In this document: positions 31,271-40,418 of the stretch, piece by piece
Layout: every line of letters begins with the position of its first letter
Position numbering within the stretch: position 1 is the stretch's first letter
Assembly (NCBI RefSeq): GCF_902500225.1
Contig: NZ_LR722654.1
Span: 1 to 64,000, forward strand
DNA length: 64,000 nt
From: Buttiauxella massiliensis
GTDB taxonomy: Bacteria; Pseudomonadota; Gammaproteobacteria; Enterobacterales; Enterobacteriaceae
Direction of reading: 5' to 3'
Made by a program: the position numbers and the translations under genes
The notes under the pieces: generated by a model
Told to the model about the DNA's origin: nothing
The model's database searches: none
Seen by the model: the letters and a program-made list of their open reading frames with translations, nothing else

Positions 31271-31317
31271 ACGGATCTTCATCACATAAAATATTTTTTT
31301 CACTGACTAAAATAAAT
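31271..31317 (+). promoter_or_regulatory. manXYZ control region: CRP and Mlc sites
   Basis: ACGGATCTTCATCACA (31271-31286) has a perfect right CRP half-site and is nearly identical to the CRP region I recall from E. coli manX; the following A/T-rich inverted stretch (31291-31317, ATATTTTTTTCACTGACTAA and on) corresponds to the Mlc operator. Regulation by CRP and Mlc is established for E. coli man. The remainder of the 476-bp yoaE-manX gap contains no gene I can support. Confidence 0.65.
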
Positions 31318-31433
31318 CGGTCTTAAGTTACACATCTTTACTCATACCGTTATCTGAATCGATTCGCTTGAGAAACGGATAATCTACAAAACACCTTTTA
31401 AGGGTGTGGCTATACCAACACAGGAGGTAGCAA

Positions 31434-32402
31434 GTGACTATTGCTATTGTCATAGGCACGCATGGCTGGGCAGCAGAACAATTGCTGAAAACCGCAGAAA
31501 TGCTATTGGGCGAACAAGAAAACGTTGGCTGGATAGATTTCGTTCCCGGTGAAAACGCCGAAACTCTTATTGAAAAATATAACGCTCAACTGGCAAACCT
31601 GAACACCGACAAAGGTGTGCTGTTTCTTGTCGATACTTGGGGTGGTAGCCCGTTTAATGCAGCCAGCCGTATTGTCGTCGATAAAGAGCATTACGAGGTC
31701 GTCGCCGGGGTCAATATTCCGATGCTGGTTGAAACCCTGATGGCTCGTGATGATAACCCTTCCTTTGATGAGTTAGTGGCAATCGCTGTTGAAACAGGTC
31801 GTGAAGGGGTTAAAGCCCTGAAAGCTAAACCTGTTGAAAAGGCTGTACCTGTTGCGCCTGTTGCTGCACCTAAAGCCGCAGCACCGCTCAAGCCAATGGG
31901 TCCGAAGGACTACATGAATATCGGTCTGGCACGTATAGATGACCGTTTAATTCATGGCCAGGTTGCAACCCGCTGGACCAAAGAAACTAACGTCACACGC
32001 ATTATTGTTGTCAGCGATGAAGTAGCAGCCGATACCGTGCGTAAAACACTGTTGACGCAAGTTGCTCCTCCGGGTGTGACAGCTCACGTCGTTGACGTCG
32101 CTAAAATGATTCGCGTGTGGAATAACCCGAAATATGCAGGCGACCGTGTGATGCTGCTGTTCACCAACCCAACCGATGTTGAACGCGTCGTGGAAGGTGG
32201 AGTAGACATTAAGTCAGTCAATATCGGTGGTATGGCGTTCCGCCAGGGTAAAACCCAGGTTAACAACGCGATCTCTGTCGATGAAAAAGATATTGAAGCC
32301 TTCAAGAAACTTAACGAGCGCGGCATTGAGCTCGAAGCCCGTAAAGTTTCAACCGATCAAAAATTGAAAATGATGGATCTGATCGCGAAGGTGAAAAGCT
32401 AA
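31434..32402 (+). CDS. manX: PTS mannose transporter subunit IIAB
   Basis: Cytoplasmic EIIAB of the mannose/glucose/glucosamine phosphotransferase system. 322 residues: IIA domain (1-~130) with phosphoacceptor H10 in GTHGWAAEQ, an Ala/Pro linker, and a IIB domain with the phospho-His in IDDRLIHGQVATRW. GTG start after a strong AGGAGG. First gene of manXYZ. Confidence 0.97.
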   Translation: MTIAIVIGTHGWAAEQLLKTAEMLLGEQENVGWIDFVPGENAETLIEKYNAQLANLNTDKGVLFLVDTWGGSPFNAASRIVVDKEHYEVVAGVNIPMLVETLMARDDNPSFDELVAIAVETGREGVKALKAKPVEKAVPVAPVAAPKAAAPLKPMGPKDYMNIGLARIDDRLIHGQVATRWTKETNVTRIIVVSDEVAADTVRKTLLTQVAPPGVTAHVVDVAKMIRVWNNPKYAGDRVMLLFTNPTDVERVVEGGVDIKSVNIGGMAFRQGKTQVNNAISVDEKDIEAFKKLNERGIELEARKVSTDQKLKMMDLIAKVKS

Positions 32403-32477
32403 TTACTGATGTGATTTGCTTAATTCTACGTTTTGCTCAGTTTTCACACATAAGTCATACGTTTAAGGAGAAGTACA

Positions 32478-33278
32478 ATGGAGATTACCACTCTTCAGAT
32501 TGTGCTGGTGTTTGTCGTAGCCTGTATTGCCGGTATGGAGTCGGTGCTCGATGAATTTCAGTTCCACCGTCCGCTGGTCGCCTGTACCTTAATCGGTCTG
32601 GTACTCGGTGATATGAAAACCGGTATTATTATCGGTGGTACGCTTGAAATGATCGCGCTGGGTTGGATGAACATTGGTGCGGCAGTTGCTCCCGATGCAG
32701 CACTTGCGTCAATTATTTCAACCATACTGGTTATAGCCGGGCATCAGGGCATCGGTTCTGGTATCGCTCTGGCCATTCCACTGGCAGCAGCAGGCCAGGT
32801 ACTGACCATTATCGTTCGTACTATTACAGTGGGCTTCCAGCACGCAGCAGATAAGGCCGCCGAAAGTGGCAACCTATCGGCGCTCTCCTGGATTCACGTT
32901 TCTTCCCTGTTCTTGCAAGCAATGCGTATCGCAATCCCTGCCGTTATCGTCGCAGTTTCCGTCGGCACTAGTGAAGTACAGAACCTGCTGAATGCCATTC
33001 CTGAAGTGGTAACCAGCGGTCTGAACATCGCCGGTGGCATGATTGTTGTTGTGGGTTATGCGATGGTCATCAACATGATGCGCGCAGGCTACCTGATGCC
33101 ATTCTTCTATCTGGGCTTCGTTACCGCGGCTTTCACCAACTTCAACCTGGTAGCACTGGGTGTGATTGGTGCTGTGATGGCAATTTTGTACATCCAGTTG
33201 AGCCCGAAATACAACCGTTCTGCCGGTGCTCCAGCACCTGCTGCCGGTGCTAACGATCTCGATAACGAATTAGATTAA
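32478..33278 (+). CDS. manY: PTS mannose transporter subunit IIC
   Basis: Membrane channel component of the mannose PTS, 266 residues as in E. coli ManY, with multiple hydrophobic segments and an Ala/Pro-rich C-terminus. AAGGAG ribosome binding site; 75 bp after manX and directly followed by manZ. Confidence 0.97.
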   Translation: MEITTLQIVLVFVVACIAGMESVLDEFQFHRPLVACTLIGLVLGDMKTGIIIGGTLEMIALGWMNIGAAVAPDAALASIISTILVIAGHQGIGSGIALAIPLAAAGQVLTIIVRTITVGFQHAADKAAESGNLSALSWIHVSSLFLQAMRIAIPAVIVAVSVGTSEVQNLLNAIPEVVTSGLNIAGGMIVVVGYAMVINMMRAGYLMPFFYLGFVTAAFTNFNLVALGVIGAVMAILYIQLSPKYNRSAGAPAPAAGANDLDNELD

Positions 33279-33290
33279 TAGGTGAGCGAA

Positions 33291-34145
33291 ATGGTTGATA
33301 CCACCAAAACAACGACTACCGAGAAGAAACTCACCCCAGGTGATATTCGTGGCGTGTTCCTGCGTTCAAACCTCTTCCAGGGTTCCTGGAACTTCGAACG
33401 TATGCAAGCGTTGGGCTTCTGCTTCTCAATGATTCCGGCAATTAAACGCCTGTATCCTGAAAATAACGATGCTCGTAAACAAGCAATTAAGCGTCACCTG
33501 GAATTCTTTAACACCCATCCATACGTTGCGGCTCCTGTATTGGGCGTTACGCTGGCGATGGAAGAACAGCGTGCAAACGGTGCAGAGATTGACGATGGTG
33601 CCATTAACGGTATCAAAGTTGGTTTGATGGGGCCGCTGGCTGGTGTAGGCGACCCTATCTTCTGGGGTACCGTACGTCCAGTATTTGCAGCACTTGGTGC
33701 TGGTATCGCAATGAGCGGTAGCCTGCTTGGCCCACTGTTGTTCTTCATCTTGTTTAACGCTGTGCGTTTGCTGACTCGTTATTACGGTGTCGCTTACGGT
33801 TACCGTAAAGGGATCGATATCGTTAAGGATATGGGCGGCGGCTTCCTGCAAAAACTGACTGAGGGGGCGTCAATTCTCGGCCTGTTTGTCATGGGGGCGC
33901 TGGTTAACAAGTGGACACACGTTAATATACCGCTAGTCGTGTCGAAGATTACCGACCAGACTGGCGCTGTGAAAGTGACCACTGTTCAAACTATTCTTGA
34001 TCAGTTGATGCCGGGTCTTGTGCCACTGCTGTTAACGTTTGCTTGTATGTGGCTGCTGCGTAAGAAAGTCAACGCGCTGTGGATCATCATGGGCTTCTTC
34101 GTTATTGGTATTGTCGGTTATGCTATCGGCCTGCTAGGTCTGTAA
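33291..34145 (+). CDS. manZ: PTS mannose transporter subunit IID
   Basis: Membrane component that forms the permease with ManY; 284 residues, beginning MVDTTKTTTTEKKLTPGDIRGVFLRSN. I chose ATG 33291 (AGGTGA 8 nt upstream) over GTG 33282; both have been annotated in relatives. The conserved GPLAGVGDPIFWGTVRP motif is present. Followed by a terminator. Confidence 0.96.
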   Translation: MVDTTKTTTTEKKLTPGDIRGVFLRSNLFQGSWNFERMQALGFCFSMIPAIKRLYPENNDARKQAIKRHLEFFNTHPYVAAPVLGVTLAMEEQRANGAEIDDGAINGIKVGLMGPLAGVGDPIFWGTVRPVFAALGAGIAMSGSLLGPLLFFILFNAVRLLTRYYGVAYGYRKGIDIVKDMGGGFLQKLTEGASILGLFVMGALVNKWTHVNIPLVVSKITDQTGAVKVTTVQTILDQLMPGLVPLLLTFACMWLLRKKVNALWIIMGFFVIGIVGYAIGLLGL

Positions 34146-34160
34146 TTAGTTTGGGATACG

Positions 34161-34188
34161 AACCGGGGCCCTTGCCCCGGTTTTTTAT
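34161..34188 (+). terminator. manXYZ terminator
   Basis: 9-bp stem AACCGGGGC-CCTT-GCCCCGGTT followed by TTTT. Confidence 0.92.
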
Positions 34189-34210
34189 TGTTTAGAGTGA
34201 AGGTAGTGTT

Positions 34211-34669
34211 ATGACTTTGACGGATGTAGTTCTGCTGGTATTTATTGTGCTGTTGCTTGCCTGGGCGGTTTACGATGAGTTCATCATGGATAAGCTCAAA
34301 GGCAAAACCCTGCTAAAAGTTCCCCTTCTGCGGCGCAACCGTATCGACGCAACCATTTTCTTCGGGTTGGTTGCTATCCTCATCTACAACAACGTCACCT
34401 CTGGCGGCGCTCCGGTCACCACCTGGTTATTATCTGCGCTGGCACTCATTGCTATTTATATTTCGTGGATTAGACAACCTAAATTACTGTTTAAAACAGA
34501 AGGTTTCTTCTTCGCAAATGTATGGGTTTTATATTCCCGAATTAAAGAAATGAATTTATCTGAGGATGGTGTTCTGGTGTTGCAATTAGAACAACGCCGC
34601 TTGCTCATCCGGGTGAAAAACATTGATGACCTTGAGAAGATTTATAAGTTAATGGTTGTGACTCAATAG
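34211..34669 (+). CDS. yobD: DUF986 membrane protein YobD
   Basis: A 152-residue inner-membrane protein with three predicted transmembrane segments, same length and position as E. coli YobD (UPF0266). Function unknown. Located between manZ and mntP. Confidence 0.92.
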   Translation: MTLTDVVLLVFIVLLLAWAVYDEFIMDKLKGKTLLKVPLLRRNRIDATIFFGLVAILIYNNVTSGGAPVTTWLLSALALIAIYISWIRQPKLLFKTEGFFFANVWVLYSRIKEMNLSEDGVLVLQLEQRRLLIRVKNIDDLEKIYKLMVVTQ

Positions 34670-34675
34670 GTTAAC

Positions 34676-34695
34676 AACATAGCAAAGTCTATATT
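34676..34695 (+). promoter_or_regulatory. MntR box upstream of mntP
   Basis: AACATAGCAAAGTCTATATT closely matches the MntR palindrome AACATAGC-N4-GCTATGTT known from mntH and mntP of E. coli. It lies about 370 bp upstream of the mntP start, at the beginning of the long leader/promoter region. MntR-Mn2+ activates mntP in E. coli. Confidence 0.8.
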
Positions 34696-34786
34696 CCTAT
34701 ATTTTTTGTACGATCTCTAAAATATAGCCGCTGCTATTTCGCACAATTAGTGTGCTCTTATTTTAACGATTTTATTATCAATTAAA

Positions 34787-34805
34787 GATAATGAAAATCG
34801 TTATC
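34787..34805. promoter_or_regulatory. Fur box upstream of mntP
   Basis: GATAATGAAAATCGTTATC agrees with the 19-bp Fur consensus GATAATGATAATCATTATC at 17 positions. Located between the MntR box and the riboswitch leader; suggests that iron status also influences manganese export. Confidence 0.75.
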
Positions 34806-34861
34806 ATTTAAGCGTTGAGAATAATAGCTTCAATTATTGTTTTATCTTTAAAGAATATGTT

Positions 34862-35064
34862 AAGGTTGCGCCCGTCGTTGGGGAGTAGCCGATTTTCGCG
34901 ATTGCGAAAATGTACATGTCAACATACTCGTTACTTGTTTAAGCAAGATTTATAACGTGGCATGTACGACTCAAATACTGAGTAGGCGAGACCATAGGCA
35001 CGTAACCATCATTTAAGTTGGGGATGGTTGACGTGTATATGGATATTCCCAACTGAGGCATTTG
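34862..35064 (+). ncRNA. yybP-ykoY manganese riboswitch in the mntP leader
   Basis: The 200-nt untranslated leader of mntP contains the hallmark GGGGAGTAGCC (near 34880-34890), further structured segments including AGTAGGCGAGACCATAGGCA around 34981-35000, and a final hairpin (TTAAGTTGGGG ... CCCAACTGA, about 35014-35056) adjacent to the start codon. In E. coli this RNA class senses Mn2+ and turns on mntP translation. Exact ends are estimates. Confidence 0.88.
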
Positions 35065-35065
35065 C

Positions 35066-35638
35066 ATGAATCTCTCCGCTACTATTATTCTCGCTTTTGG
35101 CATGTCGATGGATGCTTTTGCTGCATCAATCGGGAAAGGTGCCTCTCTCCATAAACCTAAGTTTTCCGAAGCGTTACGTACCGGACTTATCTTTGGCGTC
35201 ATCGAAACCATCACCCCGTTGATCGGCTGGTGCCTTGGGCTTTTGGCAAGTCAGGTCGTTCTCGACTGGAACCATTGGGTGGCATTTGTTCTGTTGGTGT
35301 TCCTTGGTATCCGCATGGTTTATGAGGGAATTCGTGGCGACGATGGTGAAGAAGCACCAAAATTACAGCGCCATGGTTTCTGGTTATTAGTGACCACCGC
35401 GATCGCCACAAGCCTTGATGCTATGGCAGTGGGTGTTGGTCTTGCCTTCCTGCAAGTTAATATTATCGAAACCGCACTGGCTATTGGTTGCGCGACCATG
35501 ATTATGTCCACGCTGGGTATGATGCTGGGCCGCTTTATCGGCCCGCTGCTCGGTAAGCGCGCCGAGATCCTCGGCGGTGTGGTGCTAATTGGGATTGGTT
35601 GTCAGATTCTTTACAGCCACTTTAGCGCATTAAACTGA
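35066..35638 (+). CDS. mntP: Manganese efflux pump MntP
   Basis: Inner-membrane Mn2+ exporter with six transmembrane segments; 190 residues against 188 in E. coli. The two pseudo-repeats carry the conserved acidic motifs [15 protein letters not shown] and [12 protein letters not shown]. Controlled by an upstream MntR box, a Fur box and a riboswitch. Its stop overlaps the end of the convergent rlmA gene by 9 bp. Confidence 0.96.
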   Translation: MNLSATIILAFGMSMDAFAASIGKGASLHKPKFSEALRTGLIFGVIETITPLIGWCLGLLASQVVLDWNHWVAFVLLVFLGIRMVYEGIRGDDGEEAPKLQRHGFWLLVTTAIATSLDAMAVGVGLAFLQVNIIETALAIGCATMIMSTLGMMLGRFIGPLLGKRAEILGGVVLIGIGCQILYSHFSALN

Positions 35639-36442
35639 TGATTCGCGTCGCCAGACGCGAATGACAAAATCTGTCTCACAAGCGAATGCCGTTTCAGCCG
35701 TCAAAGCCTGCCACACTTCCGGGCGGGCACGCCAGGCGAACGGCGTCATTTGTAATAGCGCAACCGCTTCATTTCCCTGTAACGTCATCGGCCAGCCAAT
35801 GCGCTGCGTCTGTTCTGCTATAAAACCAGGTAAAGACTCGGACTCGGTGCTGTGCAGCACCACATTGTCATAAATTAAACCTTTCAGCTGCATTAAATGA
35901 CGTGGGCCCGGCGTGGCGGTGATGACGATGCCGCCGGGTTTCACCACCCGCGCTAGCTCTTCAGCTTTGCACGGGGCAAAAATACGCACCACGGCATCCA
36001 GACTATTATCATCAAACGGCAAACGGTGGCTTGATGCCACACAGAACTGCACCTGCGGATAGCGCTTTGCCCCGTAGCGAATCGCTACTTTTGCAACATC
36101 TAATCCCCAGGTCATTCCTCCATGTTTTGCGACAATCTGTGCAAAACCAGCAGTGTAATACCCTTCCCCGCAGCCAATATCCAACAAAGTAGCCGGGGCA
36201 GCCTGTTCTAAAATAAGGCAGATAGCATCGCGCAGCGGCTGATAATGCCCGGCATCAAGGAATGTTCTGCGGGCCTGCATCATTTCGCTGCTATCGCCCG
36301 GGTCTTTTGAACGCTTATGCTGAACCGGCAGCAAATTCACATATCCCTCTTTTGCCTTATCGAATTGGTGGCCTTGCGGGCAAACAAAGCTCTTCCCCTC
36401 GGGATCAAGCGGTGCATGACAAAGCGGGCAAAGATAAGACAT
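35630..36442 (-). CDS. rlmA: 23S rRNA (guanine-N1-745) methyltransferase RlmA
   Basis: SAM-dependent methyltransferase for G745 of 23S rRNA. 270 residues: an N-terminal zinc knuckle (CPLCHAPL ... CPQGHQFD), then a Rossmann fold with motif [13 protein letters not shown] and the [15 protein letters not shown] segment. Start at ATG 36442, which aligns with E. coli; an in-frame ATG 30 nt upstream is not conserved. Ends overlapping mntP by 9 bp. Confidence 0.94.
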   Translation of the reverse strand: MSYLCPLCHAPLDPEGKSFVCPQGHQFDKAKEGYVNLLPVQHKRSKDPGDSSEMMQARRTFLDAGHYQPLRDAICLILEQAAPATLLDIGCGEGYYTAGFAQIVAKHGGMTWGLDVAKVAIRYGAKRYPQVQFCVASSHRLPFDDNSLDAVVRIFAPCKAEELARVVKPGGIVITATPGPRHLMQLKGLIYDNVVLHSTESESLPGFIAEQTQRIGWPMTLQGNEAVALLQMTPFAWRARPEVWQALTAETAFACETDFVIRVWRRESSV

Positions 36443-36504
36443 AAGAACTCCAGGCAATCGTAAAGGGCGCAAGTGTACCGCTTACGCCCCGCTTCGAAAA
36501 GCCA

Positions 36505-38250
36505 CTAACCTGCCGGACCCTCGACAACAGCCTTATTTAACACCGTTAAATTGGTATCCCCTTGTGGCAAACCATCAGGTTCAATATTCTCCAGACGCAA
36601 TACATCGCTCATTATCTGGCTGAAGACCGGTGCCGAAACTGCACCGCCGTAGTAAGCGCCATTTTCCGGATCGTTAATTACCACCACCAGCGCAAAGCGC
36701 GGATTACTCGCAGGAGCGACACCTGCGGTATAGGCAATGTATTTGTCGATGTATTTGCCATCATCGCCAATTTTCTTGGCCGTTCCGGTTTTAATGGCAA
36801 CTCGATAGCCACGTACTGCGGCTTTAATCCCGCCTCCGCCAGGCAGTGCCACACTTTCCATCATATGTTCAACCTGATGGGCAATGGTTTCAGACATCAC
36901 CCTTTGCCCAACTACAGGCGGATCAACACGGGTAATAGAAAGTGGGCGGGTAATGCCATAGCTGCCGATAGTGGCGTAAACATGCGCTAGTTGCAGAGGT
37001 GTGACCATCAAACCATAACCAAAGGAAAATGTGGCGCGATCCAACTCTCCCCAGAACTTACGGTGCGGTAACAGGCCACTGCTCTCCCCTGTCAGCCCCA
37101 ATCCTGTTGGCATTCCAAAACCGAAGTTCTTATAGGTATCCAACAACTTTTGGATTGGCATCGCCAGAGAAAGGCGTGAAACCCCTGTGTCGCTCGATTT
37201 TTGCAGGATTCCTGTCAGCGTAAGTTGCGGGTAGTAACCCACGTCGCGTATACGGTGACCATCAATGGTATAAGGATGGGTGTCCACCACGCTATCAGGT
37301 TGAACAATCCCCTGCTGCAGCGCGGTCATGACTACCATCGGTTTAACGGTTGAACCTGGCTCGAAAGTGTCGCTAATTGCCCGATTACGGAAATCGTTCA
37401 GCGTGGCACCATCACGATTATTTGGGTTAAACGTCGGACAACTCGCCATCGCTAATACTTCGCCAGTATTAACATCCAGGATAACTGCTGCGGCTGACTC
37501 AGCTTTATTCCAGGAGACAGCGTTACTCAGTGCGTCTTCCGTGACCGTTTGCAGTCGTTCATCAATGCTTAGCATGAGGTTGTGAGCAGGGTTTGCTGCA
37601 GTTTCCGTGATATTTTCTATGACGTGCCCATGCCTGTCTTTACGAACCAGTCTCTCACCCGCTTTGCCCGTCAACTGGCGATTAAAACTCTTCTCAATGC
37701 CTTCAATACCTTGATCATCAATGTTGGTAAAACCGAGCAAGTTTGCTGCAACATGGCCTGCGGGATAAAACCGACGTGATTCATCCCGTAATGAAATTCC
37801 TGGCAGTTTCAGGCTCTCGATGTATTGCGCTTGCTGTGGATCAAGTTGGCGGGCGAGGTAAATGAAGCGATCGGCTGGATTACGGCGAATGCGTGCAGCA
37901 ATTTCATTAAGTGGCATGTGTAAGGTTGTTGCCAGGGCCTGCCAGCGGCTACTGATTTGCACGCCACCTTTTTCCATTACTGTTTTCGGGTCAGCCCAGA
38001 TTGCTTTTACCGGCACGCTCACCGCCAACGGTCTGCCATTGCGGTCTTCTATCATTCCACGAGGTACGACAATGGGTTCTTCACGTAAAGAACGCATGTC
38101 TTCCTGCTTAACCAGATTTTCGGGTGAGATGATTTGCAACCAGGCAACACGTCCCAGCAAGAACACCAGACACATAAAGATAGCGATGCAAAGAAGAGCA
38201 AAACGCCACTGAATAAAGTTACCCACGATTCCAGGGGCGGTTTTTCTCAC
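36505..38250 (-). CDS. FtsI-like class B penicillin-binding protein (PBP3SAL type)
   Basis: A second division-type transpeptidase besides FtsI, anchored by one N-terminal transmembrane helix (about residues 17-37), with a pedestal domain and a C-terminal transpeptidase domain. Active-site motifs: S-x-x-K in EPGSTVKPM, an SSD variant of the SxN motif (KSSDTGVSRLS) and KTGTAKK. Between rlmA and cspC, the same place as the PBP3SAL gene of Salmonella (STM1836), which runs division at acidic pH. Start GTG 38250 (581 aa, AAGGA 6 nt upstream) preferred over TTG 38256; 581 is also the length I recall for PBP3SAL. Confidence 0.88.
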   Translation of the reverse strand: MRKTAPGIVGNFIQWRFALLCIAIFMCLVFLLGRVAWLQIISPENLVKQEDMRSLREEPIVVPRGMIEDRNGRPLAVSVPVKAIWADPKTVMEKGGVQISSRWQALATTLHMPLNEIAARIRRNPADRFIYLARQLDPQQAQYIESLKLPGISLRDESRRFYPAGHVAANLLGFTNIDDQGIEGIEKSFNRQLTGKAGERLVRKDRHGHVIENITETAANPAHNLMLSIDERLQTVTEDALSNAVSWNKAESAAAVILDVNTGEVLAMASCPTFNPNNRDGATLNDFRNRAISDTFEPGSTVKPMVVMTALQQGIVQPDSVVDTHPYTIDGHRIRDVGYYPQLTLTGILQKSSDTGVSRLSLAMPIQKLLDTYKNFGFGMPTGLGLTGESSGLLPHRKFWGELDRATFSFGYGLMVTPLQLAHVYATIGSYGITRPLSITRVDPPVVGQRVMSETIAHQVEHMMESVALPGGGGIKAAVRGYRVAIKTGTAKKIGDDGKYIDKYIAYTAGVAPASNPRFALVVVINDPENGAYYGGAVSAPVFSQIMSDVLRLENIEPDGLPQGDTNLTVLNKAVVEGPAG

Positions 38251-38410
38251 ATTCAATCCTTAACGACAACTAAGCGATTGAAAATTTAAACATAATGGGG
38301 AAACTAACCAGACAGGAACAGTGCTACAAGATGCGCTGCTTTGCTACAAGACATAACTGGGAGAGCTTTCCAGAAACACATAGAAAAATAATGGTCAACA
38401 TTCAGACATG

Positions 38411-38439
38411 AAAAAGCCCCGCTACAAGAGCGAGGCTTT
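38411..38439 (-). terminator. cspC terminator
   Basis: Minus-strand stem AAAGCCTCGCT-CTTGT-AGCGGGGCTTT with one G-U pair, followed by TT. Confidence 0.85.
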
Positions 38440-38483
38440 CATCAAAATTTGGCGTTATTCGCGCCAGGTCTAATTCAGACGAA

Positions 38484-38693
38484 TTAGATAGCAGTTACGT
38501 TAACCGCTGCAGGGCCTTTCTGGCCGTCCTGGATTTCGAACTCAACGTTCTGGCCTTCAGCCAGAGTTTTGAAGCCGTTACCCTGGATTGCAGAGAAGTG
38601 TACGAACACATCTTTGCTGCCGTCAGCAGGAGTAATGAAGCCAAAACCTTTAGACTCGTTGAACCACTTAACTTGACCTTTAATCTTTGCCAT
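38484..38693 (-). CDS. cspC: Cold shock-like protein CspC
   Basis: A 69-residue single cold-shock domain RNA chaperone, constitutive at 37 C in E. coli and affecting rpoS mRNA. RNP1 (KGFGFI) and RNP2 (VFVHFS) are intact and the protein is nearly identical to E. coli CspC. Cotranscribed with yobF, 13 bp upstream of it. Confidence 0.97.
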
Positions 38694-38706
38694 TTTGCAA
38701 AATTCC

Positions 38707-38850
38707 TTAGATTGTTTTCTTTGCCCGGAGGCATAACTTAGCTAAAACAGAGACATTACTGCATGAGGCACTAATATAAGGCTCGGCAGAGAAGCGGTAT
38801 TCAACGACAACGTGTTTACTCAGAACTTCTTTACTGAAAATGCCACACAT
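38707..38850 (-). CDS. yobF: Small protein YobF
   Basis: A 47-residue protein beginning [26 protein letters not shown], matching E. coli YobF (47 aa; stress-induced small protein of unknown function) nearly residue for residue. The reading frame stays open further upstream, but only this ATG (38850) gives the conserved length; a GAGG lies 12 nt upstream. Sits directly before cspC. Confidence 0.92.
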
Positions 38851-39380
38851 AAACAGAACTGTACCTCGTTTAACCCAACGTGTTATCACATACAACGCAA
38901 TCAATGGCAAGCCATTTTTCGGTGTGTATCGATCTGTCGCACAAATTCCGAAACTCATATTGTAATGAAAATGAAATGCACAATTTGTGCATAGATTAAC
39001 AGTAAACAAAGATGATTCCGTGCATTTATATGACGACCGCAGACAACGTTTTTACCATAGCCCAAAGATATCTTTTCGTCCAGGTGAAGTGCGAAAAAGT
39101 CGAGATCATCGGCATTATGCTTATGATTTTTTTAGCATAGCTATGCAAAAAATGAACAACCTCACATTGCTACGAAAACAATAGAATTGGTATCAGAAAT
39201 AGCGAGAATGGAAAAATGAATAAACCTTGAGCGGTTGTCTGATTATATTGCACCAAAAGAATGAAAGTTTAATCAACCCTTGCTTCATGATGAGGCAATA
39301 AAACGTTTCGCTATATTTTCGATGTAATAAAGTAACCAAAAGATAGCTCGTAATAGCGTCTTAAAATTTTTTAATAATGT
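38851..39380. other. Long leader/promoter region of yobF-cspC
   Basis: 530 bases with no supported gene. They must hold the yobF-cspC promoter and a leader. A 15-nt palindrome TGCACAATTTGTGCA lies at 38977-38991, about 130 bp upstream of yobF. The part from 39180 to 39380 is AT-rich and contains the 3' flank of the MBL-fold gene. Confidence 0.55.
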
Positions 39381-40382
39381 TTAAATCTTAATTTTAAATA
39401 AGTGTGAACTTTGACCAATACACAACGGCGAAAAGAGTCGGCTTTCCTCGCCTTCATCATCAAGTGCGGTTAGTAGCTCTTGCGGTGGCATGTCCAGTGA
39501 TTCATCAGCCAGTTCAAATACCCCCCAATGGATAGGAACCGTAAAAGGCCTGCCCAACTGCTGCCAAAGCGTAACCGCCTGCTGCGGATCCATATGATGG
39601 CTACTCATGAACCAGCGCGGAGAATAAGCACCTATTGGTATCAATGCCGCATCCAGGGGGCCTCTGAACAAAGCAATATCAGCAATTCCTGCTGTATAGC
39701 CCGTATCGCCGCTAAACCATATCCTTAAGTGGCTGCTTTCTATAATCCACCCGCACCACAAACTCCGGTTACGATCCCAGAATGAACGCATGCTCCAGTG
39801 CTGTGCCGGCACCGCTGTAAAAGTCATTCCTTGCAGGGTAATGCTCTGCCACCAGTCAAGCTCAGTCACATGGCGTATACCTCGACGGGTAAACCAATGT
39901 TTTAAGCCCAACGGGACAAAGAAATGAGTATCGGGGAAACAACGGACAATCTGTAGAATGGTGGAACGGTCCAGGTGATCGTAATGATTATGCGAAATCA
40001 AAACGGCATCAAGTTGATGCAATTCATTGATATGAATTGGGGATGGAGTCCTACGCTCAGGACCTGCAAACGATAATGGGGAAGCTCGCTGGGACAACAC
40101 GGGGTCGGTCAATAAATATAGACCATTGATACGCAGCAATACCGTTGCATGCCCTAACCACCATAGCCGATCATCCTTACCCTGGAGTTCAGCCTTTTGC
40201 CACCAACGTTCAGTGAAAGCGGCATAACCATTACTCGGAGGATGGGGCAATCCCTGCGCTTTTCGCTCTTTTCGCCAACGTTCAACATCACCCGGTTTTC
40301 GTAAGCTTGACTCCAGATTACGAAAACCGTCGATTAGGTGATGAGATTTTAGGGGATCAAACCAAGGATTTTTCCACCGCAT
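39381..40382 (-). CDS. MBL-fold metallohydrolase (UlaG/NAPE-PLD/RomA-like)
   Basis: A 333-residue zinc hydrolase of the metallo-beta-lactamase superfamily. Zinc motif HNHYDHLD (H-x-H-x-D-H), a later WFSGDTGY motif and the histidine in PIHWG are the expected ligands; WWLGHATVLLRI precedes them. It resembles the family that includes RomA of Enterobacter and N-acyl-phosphatidylethanolamine phospholipase D-like enzymes. Start ATG 40382 with GGAG 8 nt upstream. It separates yobF from yebO; these are adjacent in E. coli. Substrate unknown. Confidence 0.85.
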   Translation of the reverse strand: MRWKNPWFDPLKSHHLIDGFRNLESSLRKPGDVERWRKERKAQGLPHPPSNGYAAFTERWWQKAELQGKDDRLWWLGHATVLLRINGLYLLTDPVLSQRASPLSFAGPERRTPSPIHINELHQLDAVLISHNHYDHLDRSTILQIVRCFPDTHFFVPLGLKHWFTRRGIRHVTELDWWQSITLQGMTFTAVPAQHWSMRSFWDRNRSLWCGWIIESSHLRIWFSGDTGYTAGIADIALFRGPLDAALIPIGAYSPRWFMSSHHMDPQQAVTLWQQLGRPFTVPIHWGVFELADESLDMPPQELLTALDDEGEESRLFSPLCIGQSSHLFKIKI

Positions 40383-40418
40383 GGTCACTCCACAGCAACA
40401 CAAACAGGTTTATCCGGA

